The notes under the pieces: model-generated
Databases searched by the model: none
What the model was told of the DNA's origin: nothing
Seen by the model: the letters and a program-made list of their open reading frames with translations, nothing else
Source of the DNA: Geotalea sp. SG265
GTDB taxonomy: Bacteria > Desulfobacterota > Desulfuromonadia > Geobacterales > Geobacteraceae
Reading direction: 5' to 3'
NCBI RefSeq assembly: GCF_022808985.1
Contig: NZ_JAKZFT010000001.1
Location: 310,001 to 374,000, forward strand
Length of the DNA stretch: 64,000 bases
Made by a program: the position numbers and the translations under genes
Shown: piece after piece, positions 38,738-49,106 of the stretch
How the letters are laid out: each line of letters opens with the position of its first letter
How positions within the stretch are numbered: the stretch's first letter is position 1

Positions 38738-39274
38738 TCAGAAAAAGAGGAAAAAACCATCGATGAACCAGGCAATGCCGAAAAGGCCAACACCCGATCC
38801 GATCAGCCAGATATAGCGCTTCTTCAAGAGAGCGGCGATGGAAGAAAGCAGGATGGCAATCTGCAGGAATATGACGGCCAGGCCGAATGACTGTGCGTGT
38901 TTCTGGGCATCGTCACGGATTTTCTCGAATCGCTTGGCATCCTTCTGAATGGTCGCTTTCTCTTCCTCGTATTTGGCAATCTTCTTGCCGTAGGTCTCTA
39001 TCTTCTTCCCATATTCCTCAGCCAGGGCGCGGGGCAGCCTGCCGCCGTCAGCTTTGAGCTCCAGCTCTAGTTTTTCCTTCTGCATCTCATAGAGGTAGCC
39101 CTTGATGCTCTTGGACTGGAAGAAGGCCCACTGGTCCGACGCCTGTGTCTGGCTCATCACCGAACGGGTGGAAAATCCACCTCCTTTGAAGGTGGAAAGG
39201 GTGGCGCAGACTGCCAGGATAATGGTGGTCAGTGCCAGGTAATTGAGCCACGGTTCTTTTTTCTCTTCTGCCAC
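38738..39274 (-). CDS. DUF4337-type membrane protein
   Basis: A 178-aa inner-membrane protein: one N-terminal helix (about 10-28), a Gly/Ser loop and QASDQWAFFQSKSIKGYLYEMQKE, a charged coiled coil (about 60-120), and two C-terminal helices (about 128-178). The QWAFFQSKSIK motif after the first helix is typical of DUF4337. Function unknown. It lies upstream of nothing obvious on its strand; a lipoprotein gene precedes it by 30 bases. Confidence 0.8.
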   Translation of the reverse strand: MAEEKKEPWLNYLALTTIILAVCATLSTFKGGGFSTRSVMSQTQASDQWAFFQSKSIKGYLYEMQKEKLELELKADGGRLPRALAEEYGKKIETYGKKIAKYEEEKATIQKDAKRFEKIRDDAQKHAQSFGLAVIFLQIAILLSSIAALLKKRYIWLIGSGVGLFGIAWFIDGFFLFF

Positions 39275-39304
39275 ACATACCTCCTCGATCTCCGAGCGGA
39301 GTTG

Positions 39305-39763
39305 TTACAGCCCACCGACAATCAACCAGCCCCGCCCCGGTTCCTTGCGCAGGCGTATCGATTCTTTCCCCTCCAGTTCCAGTACCTGACTTTTCCTGGC
39401 GATTTTCAGCCGGTAGCTTCCCGACACGATTGCCCCGCTGCCATCGATGACGATGTCGTAACCGTCGGAACGGTATTCGATCCGGTCAAAGGAAGCGAAG
39501 TTAGCCGCAAGTTCCTGCTTCTTGGCGGCCAGATCCTGGCCTTTGTCCAGATAATGGGGAGATATGAGCGAAAGGTAACTGTCGATATCTTTACTGCGGA
39601 GCGCTTGCTGTCGCTGCATCATGACCGCCTGTATCGCCTGCCGCTCATCGTCTCCACGCACGCAGCCCGAAACCAGCAGGACGGCCGGAAGAGCCAGGAG
39701 GAGAAAATGGAGCAAGCAGCACCGCAAAAGGTCGGCAGGCAATCGGTTCCTCAGGAAACGCAT
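39305..39763 (-). CDS. Putative lipoprotein with NTF2-like fold, 152 aa
   Basis: A 152-aa exported protein. A signal with a VSGC lipobox (Cys34) is followed by IQAVMMQRQQALRSKDIDSYLSLISPHYLD, the opening helices of SnoaL/NTF2-like domains, and the beta strands IEYRSDGYDIVIDGSGAIVSGSYRLKI. It lies 2 bases after the BamD-like gene and is probably cotranscribed, suggesting an envelope role. No specific function can be given. Confidence 0.75.
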   Translation of the reverse strand: MRFLRNRLPADLLRCCLLHFLLLALPAVLLVSGCVRGDDERQAIQAVMMQRQQALRSKDIDSYLSLISPHYLDKGQDLAAKKQELAANFASFDRIEYRSDGYDIVIDGSGAIVSGSYRLKIARKSQVLELEGKESIRLRKEPGRGWLIVGGL

Positions 39764-39765
39764 CT

Positions 39766-40500
39766 TCAGTAGTATTTTTCCATCACCTGCCGCGCCTCAT
39801 CCAGATATCTGCTGGATAGATACTGCTTGGCCAGCCGGTTGAACGCCTCTTTCCCCTTCGCCTTGTCGCCGGAGAGGAAATAGGCCTTGCCGATATAAAA
39901 GAGCGCCTCATCGGAATTCTGCGCCCGTGGATACTTGGCGAGGGCCTCTTCGAGCCGCTTTATGGCCGCCTGGTACCTACCGGAACGGAGGTAGAAGCGA
40001 CCAACATAGACCTCGTATTCCACCTGTTTGCCGATACATTCGGCGAGCTTTGCCTGGGCTTCCGGCACAAACTCTGAATTGGGGTAGAGCTTCAGGAAGG
40101 ATTCGAAGAATTTCACCGCATTTTTAACCGGCGTCTGATCGGTATCGATACCGGTGATCTGGTTGTAGTGGCATAGGCCCAGGCGGTAATAGGCATAGGC
40201 TGCCTGGGGATGATTGGGATGAAGCTTGCGGAAATCGTCGTAGGCGGCAGCAGCTTCGATATAGCTGTGGCTCTCGAAATAGGCATCGGCTATCTTCAGC
40301 TCGGCCATGGTCGTAAGCTCCGGAGAAGAAAAGGTCTCCTTGACCTTCTTCCACTCGGCAATGGCGTCCTCATAGCGACGGGAGGCATAGAAGTCCTCTC
40401 CCTCCTTGAAGTAGGTATCGGCCGTCTTTACCGTCTCGGTGGTACCGGCACAGCCGGCAACAAAAAAAACGAGCCCGAAAAGAAATCTTCTCATATTCAT
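39766..40500 (-). CDS. bamD: BamD-like outer-membrane assembly lipoprotein
   Basis: A 244-aa TPR lipoprotein with an AGC lipobox about 17 residues in (FGLVFFVAGCAG). Five TPR-like repeats follow (for example FYASRRYEDAIAEWKKV, YPNSEFVPEAQAKLAECIGKQVEYEVYVGRFYLRSGRYQAAIKRLEE broken by repeat boundaries). YVGRFYLRSGRYQAAI matches the BamD/ComL signature. It would recruit BamA for barrel folding. The ATG at 40500 (or 40494, two codons on) follows an AGGTGG. Confidence 0.87.
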   Translation of the reverse strand: MNMRRFLFGLVFFVAGCAGTTETVKTADTYFKEGEDFYASRRYEDAIAEWKKVKETFSSPELTTMAELKIADAYFESHSYIEAAAAYDDFRKLHPNHPQAAYAYYRLGLCHYNQITGIDTDQTPVKNAVKFFESFLKLYPNSEFVPEAQAKLAECIGKQVEYEVYVGRFYLRSGRYQAAIKRLEEALAKYPRAQNSDEALFYIGKAYFLSGDKAKGKEAFNRLAKQYLSSRYLDEARQVMEKYY

Positions 40501-40580
40501 AGGTCCACCTGCAGTTTTTTTGAAGAAAGTAGTGTAAAACCCTGAAGTTGTCAAATTCAAATCTGCATTGAAAAGGTTGT

Positions 40581-40612
40581 AAAAAAGGCGAAGGAAGATC
40601 CTTCGCCTTTTT
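40581..40612. terminator. Bidirectional-looking terminator after typA
   Basis: AAAAAGGCGAAGGA-aga-TCCTTCGCCTTTTT is a near-perfect palindrome with A and T runs on both sides, directly after the typA stop on the minus strand. Confidence 0.85.
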
Positions 40613-40614
40613 GC

Positions 40615-42417
<1,803 letters not shown>

Positions 42418-42475
42418 TACAACACTCCTCTTTCCTTTTGCAGCGTCTGCCACAATTATTGAAGCCTTTGACAAA

Positions 42476-42502
42476 AAGAAAAGACGGGCTGTGAAGCCCG
42501 CC
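42476..42502 (-). terminator. Intrinsic terminator of the TPR membrane protein gene
   Basis: CGGGCT and AGCCCG pair around a four-base loop, and a T-rich run follows on the minus strand; it lies between that gene and typA. Confidence 0.7.
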
Positions 42503-42545
42503 TTTTCGGACGCCAATATGGCAGGTTTTACCGACAAATACAAGC

Positions 42546-43271
42546 TTATTTTCTAATGATGCGCCTCTTCACACCCATGGCCGCCATCTGCTGCTTCTGG
42601 ATAGTGCCGATGCTCTCCAGGTGGAACTGTAGCCACATGTCGCCATAGGCTTTCATCTTCATTTTCTTTCCCTCGTTCAAGAGCTGCAGATTCTGCTTGA
42701 GCTTCTCATCCCCGGGAAGTTTCTTCAGGCCTCGCTCAAGCACTTCCTTCGCCTTGCCGGTGTCGCCGCTGTCGCTCAGACAATAGGCATAGAGGCTCCA
42801 GAGCAGCGATTCCTTCGGGCTGGCGACCACCGCCTTTTCGAAGGTGTCCTTCATCTTGTCCTTCTTATTGCGCTTCATGTAAGTGATGGCCAACATGCCC
42901 ATTGTCACCCAGTTTTTAAAGAATCCCTTTTCCAGGTAGGGAAAGGCATTGGAAAAATCGCGTTTCACATAGTAGACCATGCCGATGGTGGAATTGATCT
43001 GTCCGGTGACGTAGATCTGCCACTTGCCGTATTTGAAGGCGCTCTTCAGCTCGCGCAGCCCTTTTTCGAAGCGCTGTGCCTGGATGTCTTTCATGGCGCC
43101 GGACATGACCGCTTCCAGCTTTTTGGCAACAATGCGGGAAATGAGCAGAAACGAACCGAGGAAAAAGGGCAAGGCGATCAGGAACGCCCCCCACCAGGGA
43201 AGGTGAACGGCGAATTTCATCAGTATGAAGACAATGATGGCGGTGCCGGCGGAGATCAGCAGATTGTACAT
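42546..43271 (-). CDS. Membrane-anchored TPR-like protein, 241 aa
   Basis: Two N-terminal membrane helices (about 3-20 and 26-47) are followed by a cytoplasmic helical-repeat domain, with [34 protein letters not shown] and [36 protein letters not shown] reading as TPR pairs (quoted in overlapping parts). No enzyme motif is seen. Family unrecognised; a scaffold role is plausible. Confidence 0.7.
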   Translation of the reverse strand: MYNLLISAGTAIIVFILMKFAVHLPWWGAFLIALPFFLGSFLLISRIVAKKLEAVMSGAMKDIQAQRFEKGLRELKSAFKYGKWQIYVTGQINSTIGMVYYVKRDFSNAFPYLEKGFFKNWVTMGMLAITYMKRNKKDKMKDTFEKAVVASPKESLLWSLYAYCLSDSGDTGKAKEVLERGLKKLPGDEKLKQNLQLLNEGKKMKMKAYGDMWLQFHLESIGTIQKQQMAAMGVKRRIIRK

Positions 43272-43320
43272 CTTTATATCCTTTCAGGTATGGATCGTTG
43301 CATGATGGGGAGTAGACAGC

Positions 43321-44850
43321 TCAACCGTTATCCTCGGCACTGGTCATTTCGCCCTTCTTTTCCACATACTTGGCGACGATAATCCGTTTGCCGGGGCGTA
43401 GCGCAACCTTTGCCTTGATATTGTTCCATGCGGACAGGATCTTGGCGGAGACGTTGAAGCGTTTGGCGAGGGAAGCAAGGGTATCTCCCTTCTTCACCGT
43501 ATAGTACTTATTAAAGGTCTGCTTTTCCGGGACGGCCGCAGGAACCGGTTTGGGCGGCTCTTTCGCCACGGGCGCTGCAGCTGAAGCGACTTTTAGCGGA
43601 ACAATCAGGGACCGCCCCTGCAGGCGCCTCACCTTCCCCAAATGGTTGAGCTCCTCCAGAACGGCAGCGGTGGTGCCGAAACGTTTGGCAATGGATGCCA
43701 GGGTATCCCGCTTTTTCGCCCGGTAACGGGTGTATTCCGTTTTCTCTGCGAACCTCTGGTCCGCCGGAATCTTTGCGTATTCAGTCTCGAACCCCCCCTT
43801 CTTCCCCTTGGGGATCTTCAGCTGGTAATCGGGATAATCGGGGGGCGTGGCCGAGCGTCTGAGCTCGGGATTGAGCCCCTTGATCGCCTGATAGGGAACG
43901 TCGCATATTTTGGCGACCAGCTCCAGATCGGTCATGGAAGGGACCGTTACCGTATCGAATTCAATGGGGGGCAGGTATGCCACATCGGCAAAGCCGTATC
44001 TGGCCGGCTCTTTGGCAATTATTGCCGCAGCAAGCAGCTTCGGCACGTAATCCTTGGTCTCGCGCTTGAGGTACGACCCCTTGGACAACTCCCAGAAATC
44101 CCGGCTGTTATACCTGCTGATGGCGCGCAGGATCTTGTTTTCCCCAGCATTGTAGCCGGCTGCAGCAAGATACCAGTCGTTGTTGAACAGGGCATAGAGT
44201 TCTTTGAGATACAATGCCGCGGCAACGGTTGACTTTAGCGGATCGCGCCGTTCGTCGATCCAGGAGTTGATACGCAGGGAATACCGTTTGCCTGTGCCGG
44301 ACATGAATTGCCACGGTCCCACAGCTGCAGCAACGGAATAGGCATGGGGAGAGAAGCCGCTTTCGATCATGGCAAGGTAGACGAGATCTTCGGGAAGCCC
44401 CTCTTTTTTCAGCACCTGACGCATCATGGGAATAAAGCGTTCCGACCGGGAAAGCCACTTGGAAAAGGCCTTCCTGCCGCTGGTCTGAAAATAGCGGATG
44501 AAATACTCCACCTTGTTGTTGAAGGTCAGGGGGATGTCCGACTCGGGAAGTTCTTCATCGGGCAGTTTAAGCTCGAATCCCTCTTCCACCTGCTTGGTCA
44601 GGGCTTGTTCCAGAGAGAATATTTCCGACGGGGACAGCTCCACCCCTTCGCTCACCCTCATATCAGCAGGCAGAGCGGCGACCTTATCAAGAGGCTGGTT
44701 TGTATCCGACGCACCAGGCAGAGGCACTTCCGGCCTGGCAAGAGCCGCGTCATGGGTCATAATTTCCTGCAGCAGGCGAGGATGCTCTGCTGCCGCATGG
44801 GAAACACCCGCAGAGAGCACGATCATTGCCACAAAGAGGAGCTTTTTCAT
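43321..44850 (-). CDS. mltD: MltD-type lytic transglycosylase with two LysM domains
   Basis: A 509-aa exported murein hydrolase. Signal peptide MKKLLFVAMIVLSAGVSHA; SLT catalytic domain with LVYLAMIESGFSPHAYS (catalytic Glu), GPWQFMSGTGKRYSL and AAGYNAGENKI; a DUF3393-like/linker region; then two LysM repeats (YRAKKRDTLASIAKRFG and YTVKKGDTLASLAKRFN) that bind glycan. It cleaves peptidoglycan glycosidic bonds to 1,6-anhydro ends. The inner ATG has an AAGGGA SD. Confidence 0.94.
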   Translation of the reverse strand: MKKLLFVAMIVLSAGVSHAAAEHPRLLQEIMTHDAALARPEVPLPGASDTNQPLDKVAALPADMRVSEGVELSPSEIFSLEQALTKQVEEGFELKLPDEELPESDIPLTFNNKVEYFIRYFQTSGRKAFSKWLSRSERFIPMMRQVLKKEGLPEDLVYLAMIESGFSPHAYSVAAAVGPWQFMSGTGKRYSLRINSWIDERRDPLKSTVAAALYLKELYALFNNDWYLAAAGYNAGENKILRAISRYNSRDFWELSKGSYLKRETKDYVPKLLAAAIIAKEPARYGFADVAYLPPIEFDTVTVPSMTDLELVAKICDVPYQAIKGLNPELRRSATPPDYPDYQLKIPKGKKGGFETEYAKIPADQRFAEKTEYTRYRAKKRDTLASIAKRFGTTAAVLEELNHLGKVRRLQGRSLIVPLKVASAAAPVAKEPPKPVPAAVPEKQTFNKYYTVKKGDTLASLAKRFNVSAKILSAWNNIKAKVALRPGKRIIVAKYVEKKGEMTSAEDNG

Positions 44851-44923
44851 TGGAATCCCTTCCACGATAAATTGACGGACAGAAGCAATGGAAGCCGCTT
44901 ATGGCAGAAGACGCGAAGGGCAA

Positions 44924-44952
44924 AGGGTAGCCGAAAAACGCTGTTTTGTCAA
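44924..44952 (-). promoter_or_regulatory. Promoter of mltD
   Basis: TTGACA, 17 bases, TACCCT on the minus strand, about 75 bases upstream of the mltD start. Confidence 0.65.
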
Positions 44953-45012
44953 CCGAAAGGCCGCTGATACCTCGGCTGGTCCAGCGGGAAGCACAGGAGC
45001 GGCGTTGAAAAT

Positions 45013-45041
45013 GAAAAGGCCCCCTTTTTTACGAGGGGGCC
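45013..45041 (-). terminator. Terminator of the 20-codon transcription unit
   Basis: GGCCCCC and GGGGGCC pair on the minus strand around TCGTAAAAAA and are followed by TTTTC. A second perfect 8-bp hairpin (GCCCGCCG/CGGCGGGC, 45052-45073) lies between it and the peptide stop codon. Confidence 0.85.
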
Positions 45042-45072
45042 TGGTGAGAACGCCCGCCGCCGCAACGGCGGG

Positions 45073-45135
45073 CTAACTAGGGCAACCTTCTTTGCAGCGG
45101 GTTACCGGACGAAGCATATAGGTTGTAGTCCACAT
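45073..45135 (-). CDS. 20-residue peptide ORF in its own transcription unit
   Basis: Translates as MWTTTYMLRPVTRCKEGCPS, then TAG. AAAGGAG lies 12 bases upstream of the ATG, a sigma70-type promoter about 60 bases upstream, and two hairpins, the second an intrinsic terminator, directly follow. Two cysteines (C14, C18). There is no downstream gene within the unit, so it is not an obvious attenuator leader. The family is not recognised. It could also be a small regulatory RNA in which the ORF is accidental. Confidence 0.5.
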   Translation of the reverse strand: MWTTTYMLRPVTRCKEGCPS

Positions 45136-45196
45136 AGTTCGGTTGGTCTCCTTTCGCTGTTATTTTCCACCCCTCATTTTCCTTGAGGATGTCTCA

Positions 45197-45224
45197 ATAA
45201 TAATCCGGAAGGGCGACATGTCAA
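45197..45224 (-). promoter_or_regulatory. Promoter of the 20-codon unit
   Basis: TTGACA, 16 bases, TATTAT on the minus strand; the predicted transcript to the terminator is roughly 180 nt. Confidence 0.75.
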
Positions 45225-45246
45225 CGGCCCAGTGCAATATATAGAT

Positions 45247-46374
45247 TTATTTAAATGATTTAATCATCTTCAACAGTGCCCCTTCTACGACATCCAATGC
45301 TCCTTCCGGGCAGAGTTCGCGGCAACAGAAACAGCGGATACATGCATGATAATCGAAGGTCAGTTTGCCATCCCGTACTCCGATGGCATGGGGAGGGCAA
45401 GCATCTTTGCAGATGCCGCACAGCCTGCAACGTTCTGTATTTACAGCCGGGCGGGAGGTGAGATAATGGCGCAGACGGTTCTTCAGGAACAGGGGCAGGC
45501 CGAACTGCACATCCGAGATGTGGGGCAAGCGAAAATCCGCCACGCGTGCCTCATGGAGGGGCAAACCGACGGTCTTGATCGCGGAGCGTTCCGCACCGGA
45601 AATTCCGAGCTGTGCCGCCACCCTTTCCATGGGGAGCAGCTTTTTCGGAATGCCGGCAATCTCGGCAGCAATCACATCGACCGCCACCGCGCTCTGCCCC
45701 GCCAGGAGCAACCCCACGTCGCATGGATCGCCGTTTCCCGGACCGTCCCCTTCCATGGCAACAATGGCATCCACGATATTGAGATCCGGTTTTCGCACCA
45801 GATAGAGTTCCACCAGCATGCGGGCAAAGAGCTCTCGGTCCGCCCCCGCCTTCAGGTGCCAGCCCGCCTTTGCCGTCCCCACCACGGAACCGAAGAGATT
45901 TTTGACGGCACAGGTCATGGTCATCATCTCATGGGTTTTCAGTTTCGGCAGGTTGATGATCTTGTCCGCCTCAAGGTATGGGCGGGCCAAAGCAAAACGT
46001 CTGAAAACTCCCTCGCCCGAAACCTCGACCGCCTCGGAAAAATCAGCGAATTCGGCGCCGGTCTCCCGGATCACCTGCATAAGGCCCGTCTTCTCCGCCA
46101 CACGCATGCTACTGCCGACACCGGGAGAGTCGCCGACAAGAACAATGCCCCCTGCTTCCTGCACCAGCCTGATGACGGCCCGCACCACTTCCGGATGGGT
46201 CGTCACTGCAGCATCCGGCGTTTTTGCCGAAAGCATGTTCGGCTTCAGCAGCACCCGCTCCCCCGGCCGGACAAAGGCTTCCATTCCTCCCAGCGGTCTG
46301 AGAAGGCGATCAATGCCCGCCTCCACGGCGGCACGCCGGTACGTACCGACCCGCTCTATGACGACCAGGTTCAC
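45247..46374 (-). CDS. DUF362 protein with C-terminal ferredoxin domain
   Basis: A 375-aa protein. The DUF362 domain (about 1-285) contains GERVLLKPNML, THPEVVRAVIRLVQEAGG, VGDSPG and KLKTHEMMTMTCAVKNLFGSV. A two-cluster ferredoxin follows with CRLCGICKDACPP and CIRCFCCRELCPEGA. DUF362 proteins are redox or Fe-S proteins of unproven role. It starts at GTG with GGGGGA upstream. It is divergent from xerC. Confidence 0.88.
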   Translation of the reverse strand: MNLVVIERVGTYRRAAVEAGIDRLLRPLGGMEAFVRPGERVLLKPNMLSAKTPDAAVTTHPEVVRAVIRLVQEAGGIVLVGDSPGVGSSMRVAEKTGLMQVIRETGAEFADFSEAVEVSGEGVFRRFALARPYLEADKIINLPKLKTHEMMTMTCAVKNLFGSVVGTAKAGWHLKAGADRELFARMLVELYLVRKPDLNIVDAIVAMEGDGPGNGDPCDVGLLLAGQSAVAVDVIAAEIAGIPKKLLPMERVAAQLGISGAERSAIKTVGLPLHEARVADFRLPHISDVQFGLPLFLKNRLRHYLTSRPAVNTERCRLCGICKDACPPHAIGVRDGKLTFDYHACIRCFCCRELCPEGALDVVEGALLKMIKSFK

Positions 46375-46437
46375 GGTCTTCCCCCATTACCACAGTTAAA
46401 CATTGTAAAAAAGGCGCTCATTGTTTAAGTTCATACC

Positions 46438-47325
46438 ATGAAAGCACTGGTCGATCAATTCTGCCGCTACCTTGCCGTTGAGCGGAATGCCTCTTCCCAC
46501 ACGGTTGCCGCCTACCGCAGCGATCTTGACTTTTTTCTCTCCTTCCTTGCGCGGGAAAGGGATGCTCAGCTCGATGTGGCCACCATTGATCACCTGCTGA
46601 TCAGGCGCTACATAGCGAGTCTTTACCGGGACCACCAGAAAAGCACCATCGGTCGGAAGCTTGCCGCCATCCGCGCTCTGTTCAAGTATCTGCTGCGCCA
46701 GGGGATTGTTGCCAGGAACCCCGCGGAACTAGTCAGCACCCCGAAAAAAGAAAAAAAAATTCCCTACCATCTCACCATTGACGAGGTGACGGCCCTGGTT
46801 GAAGCGCCGCGGCAGGAAAACCTCCTGTCACTCCGGGACCGGGCTATACTGGAACTGCTCTATTCGTGCGGCATGCGCGTCTCTGAGCTGACAGCACTCA
46901 GCGTGGAGGAGGTGTCAATGGACGAGCGGTTGGTCCGGGTCTGCGGCAAAGGGAACAAGGAGCGTATCGTGCCTATGGGCAGAAAAGCCCATCAGGCACT
47001 GGCAGCCTACCTCACGGCGCGGGGAAATCCTGCCGCTGAAGCACCTCTGATTCTCAATGTCCGCGGGACGCGCCTGACAAGCCGCAGCGTTGCCCGCATC
47101 ATAGATCGGCACATCATCAAAATCGCCGCTATGAAGAAAATTTCCCCACACACCCTGCGCCACACCTTTGCCACCCATATGCTGGAGGGAGGCGCCGACC
47201 TGCGCGCCATCCAGGAACTTCTCGGCCACGCATCACTCTCCACTACGCAAAAATATACCCATGTGAGCATTGACCGCCTCATGGAAGTGTACGACAAGGC
47301 ACATCCCAAAGCCCATAAGAAGTAG
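46438..47325 (+). CDS. XerC/XerD-type tyrosine recombinase
   Basis: A 295-aa site-specific recombinase for chromosome dimer resolution. The N-terminal SAM-like core-binding domain has FLSFLARERDAQLDVATIDHL and the catalytic domain has YSCGMRVSELTAL (first Arg), HTLRHTFATHMLEGGADLRAIQELLGHASL (His-x2-Arg and His) and TQKYTHVS (Tyr nucleophile). The absence of an adjoining att site or phage genes points to a housekeeping Xer rather than an integrase; C or D cannot be told apart. SD is weak. Confidence 0.92.
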   Translation: MKALVDQFCRYLAVERNASSHTVAAYRSDLDFFLSFLARERDAQLDVATIDHLLIRRYIASLYRDHQKSTIGRKLAAIRALFKYLLRQGIVARNPAELVSTPKKEKKIPYHLTIDEVTALVEAPRQENLLSLRDRAILELLYSCGMRVSELTALSVEEVSMDERLVRVCGKGNKERIVPMGRKAHQALAAYLTARGNPAAEAPLILNVRGTRLTSRSVARIIDRHIIKIAAMKKISPHTLRHTFATHMLEGGADLRAIQELLGHASLSTTQKYTHVSIDRLMEVYDKAHPKAHKK

Positions 47326-47335
47326 ATGCGAAAGG

Positions 47336-48115
47336 TCATTTGATGCCGAGGACACCATCGCGCAGAAAGCTGTAGTTTTTATAACCGAATTTCTCCAGGT
47401 AGTACTGCAACCATTCCACCTGCCTCCCCACTGCGTCGAAAATCAGCAATTCCCTGTCTTTGAATTCACCCTTTCCCAGCCGCTCCAGCAGTTGATCCAG
47501 TGGAATGCTGTGCAAGTTTGGAAACCTGGGTATCATCCTCCGCTGGAAAGGGTCGCGAATATCGATGACGACAGCTTTGCGACTCTTTGCTTTCTTTCTG
47601 AAGTCGTTGAGGCTTACTTTTCTTTTTGCCAATTTTTCCGGGGGAATAAGCACCTGTGCCGGAGCAGGAGAGATCCCCATCAGCGTTGTTTTTTCCGGAT
47701 GCAGTGTCACCCAGTCATGGATGCCGGAATCGTAGACGAAGATTTTTTTGAACTTCCATTCCATTGCCAACTCGGCAGCTTCATAAGCCTTAGCACAGCT
47801 GTGGCCGTTGCAATAGAAAACAATCGGCTCGCTGCCATCTTTGCCGGTAGCTTTTTCCAGGTTCCTGATAAAAGAGAGCTCGGCGACCGGAATATGCAGG
47901 GCCTTTGTGATATGGATCACGTCGTATTCCAGCCTGGATCTCACGTCGACAATGAAACAGTCACCATATTCTTCGTTGAGTTTTTCGCTGGACATGGTTT
48001 TTATTTGGGGAAACTGCTGGCGCAGGGGATAACCTTCATCGGCCAGGGACGGGGAAATGGCGGTTGTGGCAAAAAACCCACATATGGCCAATGCATGTAC
48101 CCACAAACTGTTCAT
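47336..48115 (-). CDS. Exported tandem rhodanese, second domain without Cys
   Basis: A 259-aa periplasmic protein. After a signal peptide (ending SPSLADEG) come two rhodanese domains. The first has FIVDVRSRLEY and the loop YCNGHSCAKAYEAA, with C102 as probable sulfur-carrying nucleophile and C107 nearby. In the second, the loop reads LLIFDAVGRQ, with Asp227 where the cysteine would be, so it should be inactive. It is a close paralogue of the 49160-49939 gene, with long identical blocks (for example YCNGHSCAKAYEAAE, HPEKTTLMG). The inner ATG has GGGGAT upstream. Substrate unknown. Confidence 0.88.
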   Translation of the reverse strand: MNSLWVHALAICGFFATTAISPSLADEGYPLRQQFPQIKTMSSEKLNEEYGDCFIVDVRSRLEYDVIHITKALHIPVAELSFIRNLEKATGKDGSEPIVFYCNGHSCAKAYEAAELAMEWKFKKIFVYDSGIHDWVTLHPEKTTLMGISPAPAQVLIPPEKLAKRKVSLNDFRKKAKSRKAVVIDIRDPFQRRMIPRFPNLHSIPLDQLLERLGKGEFKDRELLIFDAVGRQVEWLQYYLEKFGYKNYSFLRDGVLGIK

Positions 48116-48224
48116 AGCGTCATCCCCCTGGATAGCACGGGCAAGAATTCCAGCTCCGTCTGTCGATTCCATATGCAGTGTATCTCAGGCTAATACTGCC
48201 CAAGCACCTTGTCCATATTTTATA

Positions 48225-48257
48225 AAAAGGGGCGTCGACCATGCCGACGCCCCTTTT
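48225..48257 (-). terminator. Terminator of the single-domain rhodanese gene
   Basis: AAAAGGGGCGTCG pairs with CGACGCCCCTTTT around a short loop; on the minus strand five T residues follow. Confidence 0.85.
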
Positions 48258-48283
48258 GGCTCTTGATTTTTCAAGTACTTACA

Positions 48284-48874
48284 TTATTGACACTTCTGAA
48301 CTGGAAGGCCGGCACCGAAGATCAGCTGCGAGCTTGCGGAGGTGCCCACTTTTGTTTTGGTTGCATCGCGCCATCCCGTCATGCCGAAACGAAGGGTCCA
48401 GGCATCGTAGCCGAGTATTCCCAGCACTGCATTGCTGATACTTGCCGTATGGCCGGTATTGCAGATGACGAGGATCGGCTTGTCTTTGGGCAGCTTGGCA
48501 AGGTTCTCCGGTTTGGCAAGCTCGCTCATGGGAATGTTGACGGCACCCGGAACGGTGCCGGCGCAATATTCGGCAGGCGTTCTGACATCGAGGAGAAAGT
48601 AATCACCCAGTTCATCGGCCAGGTTAAGGTCGTCTTTACCGTCCATCAGGCTATCGGCATAGATGGTGCGATGCCCTCCTGGAGGGGTGCTTAGGAAAGC
48701 ATCGGCATATTTTGCCACCATTGCATAATTCCCCGGCGGGATAACCTTCGTCGCCCCTTTCGGTGCCGCCTCGCTGACCAGTTCGCCAAGCCCCTCGTCG
48801 CTGAAGGCCGGAACAGCACATGCCATCAGCCCTCCGACAACCATCATGGAAAACAATCGCTTACCTACTTTCAT
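48284..48874 (-). CDS. Exported single-domain rhodanese
   Basis: A 196-aa periplasmic protein: signal peptide (to about residue 25, AVPAFSDEG) and one rhodanese domain with YFLLDVRTPAEYCAGTVPGAVNIP and the active loop ILVICNTGHTASIS (C138). About 60 residues of unassigned sequence precede the domain. The inner ATG has GGGGGA 7 bases upstream. It lies behind a structured leader with an intrinsic terminator (48937-49086), so expression is probably attenuated. It lies between two tandem-rhodanese paralogues. Confidence 0.87.
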   Translation of the reverse strand: MKVGKRLFSMMVVGGLMACAVPAFSDEGLGELVSEAAPKGATKVIPPGNYAMVAKYADAFLSTPPGGHRTIYADSLMDGKDDLNLADELGDYFLLDVRTPAEYCAGTVPGAVNIPMSELAKPENLAKLPKDKPILVICNTGHTASISNAVLGILGYDAWTLRFGMTGWRDATKTKVGTSASSQLIFGAGLPVQKCQ

Positions 48875-48936
48875 ACTGGTTCCCCCTTGGATTGAAATAC
48901 CCGGTTCCGGCCGGGTTGCTACACCACATCGGTAAC

Positions 48937-48969
48937 AAAAAACGCCTACCCCCGCGAAAGGAGTAGGCG
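48937..48969 (-). terminator. Leader terminator upstream of the single-domain rhodanese gene
   Basis: CGCCTACTCC and GGGGGTAGGCG pair and six T residues follow on the minus strand, about 60 bases before the start codon. Placed inside the 5' leader, it looks like an expression platform. Confidence 0.85.
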
Positions 48970-48970
48970 C

Positions 48971-49086
48971 ATGTAGACGGTGAGCCCGTTCACATACCGC
49001 CACTTCGACAAGCCCCTCTTTCCATTACTGGACAGGTAGCTTTGTGCCGCCAGGTTCCCCTGGTTTTACCCTTTCGGTGGCTACAT
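48971..49086 (-). promoter_or_regulatory. Candidate riboswitch aptamer in the rhodanese leader
   Basis: On the minus strand an outer helix ATGTAG/CTACAT closes the element just before the terminator. Inside are GCCAC/GTGGC, a CCAGG-GGAA-CCTGG stem with a GNRA loop, the unpaired GGCACAAAGC, a TCCA-GTAA-TGGA stem with a second GNRA loop, and a GTGA/TCAC hairpin. The AAACC-GNRA stem-CAAAGC order recalls GEMM-I (c-di-GMP/cGAMP) riboswitches, but the key GGGACGCAAAGC block is not matched, so the ligand class is left open. Confidence 0.5.
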
Positions 49087-49106
49087 CGTTTAATTTTTTT
49101 ATTTAG

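Noticed and set aside
46438-47325. Tyrosine recombinase as a phage or integrative-element integrase
   Set aside because: Size and domain pattern are those of XerC/XerD, and no att repeats, phage genes or tRNA target lie next to it.
48937-49086. Firm assignment of the rhodanese leader to the GEMM-I (c-di-GMP/cGAMP) class
   Set aside because: Only part of the consensus fits; the GGGACGCAAAGC core is altered and the second half cannot be paired with certainty. It is kept as an unassigned structured leader.
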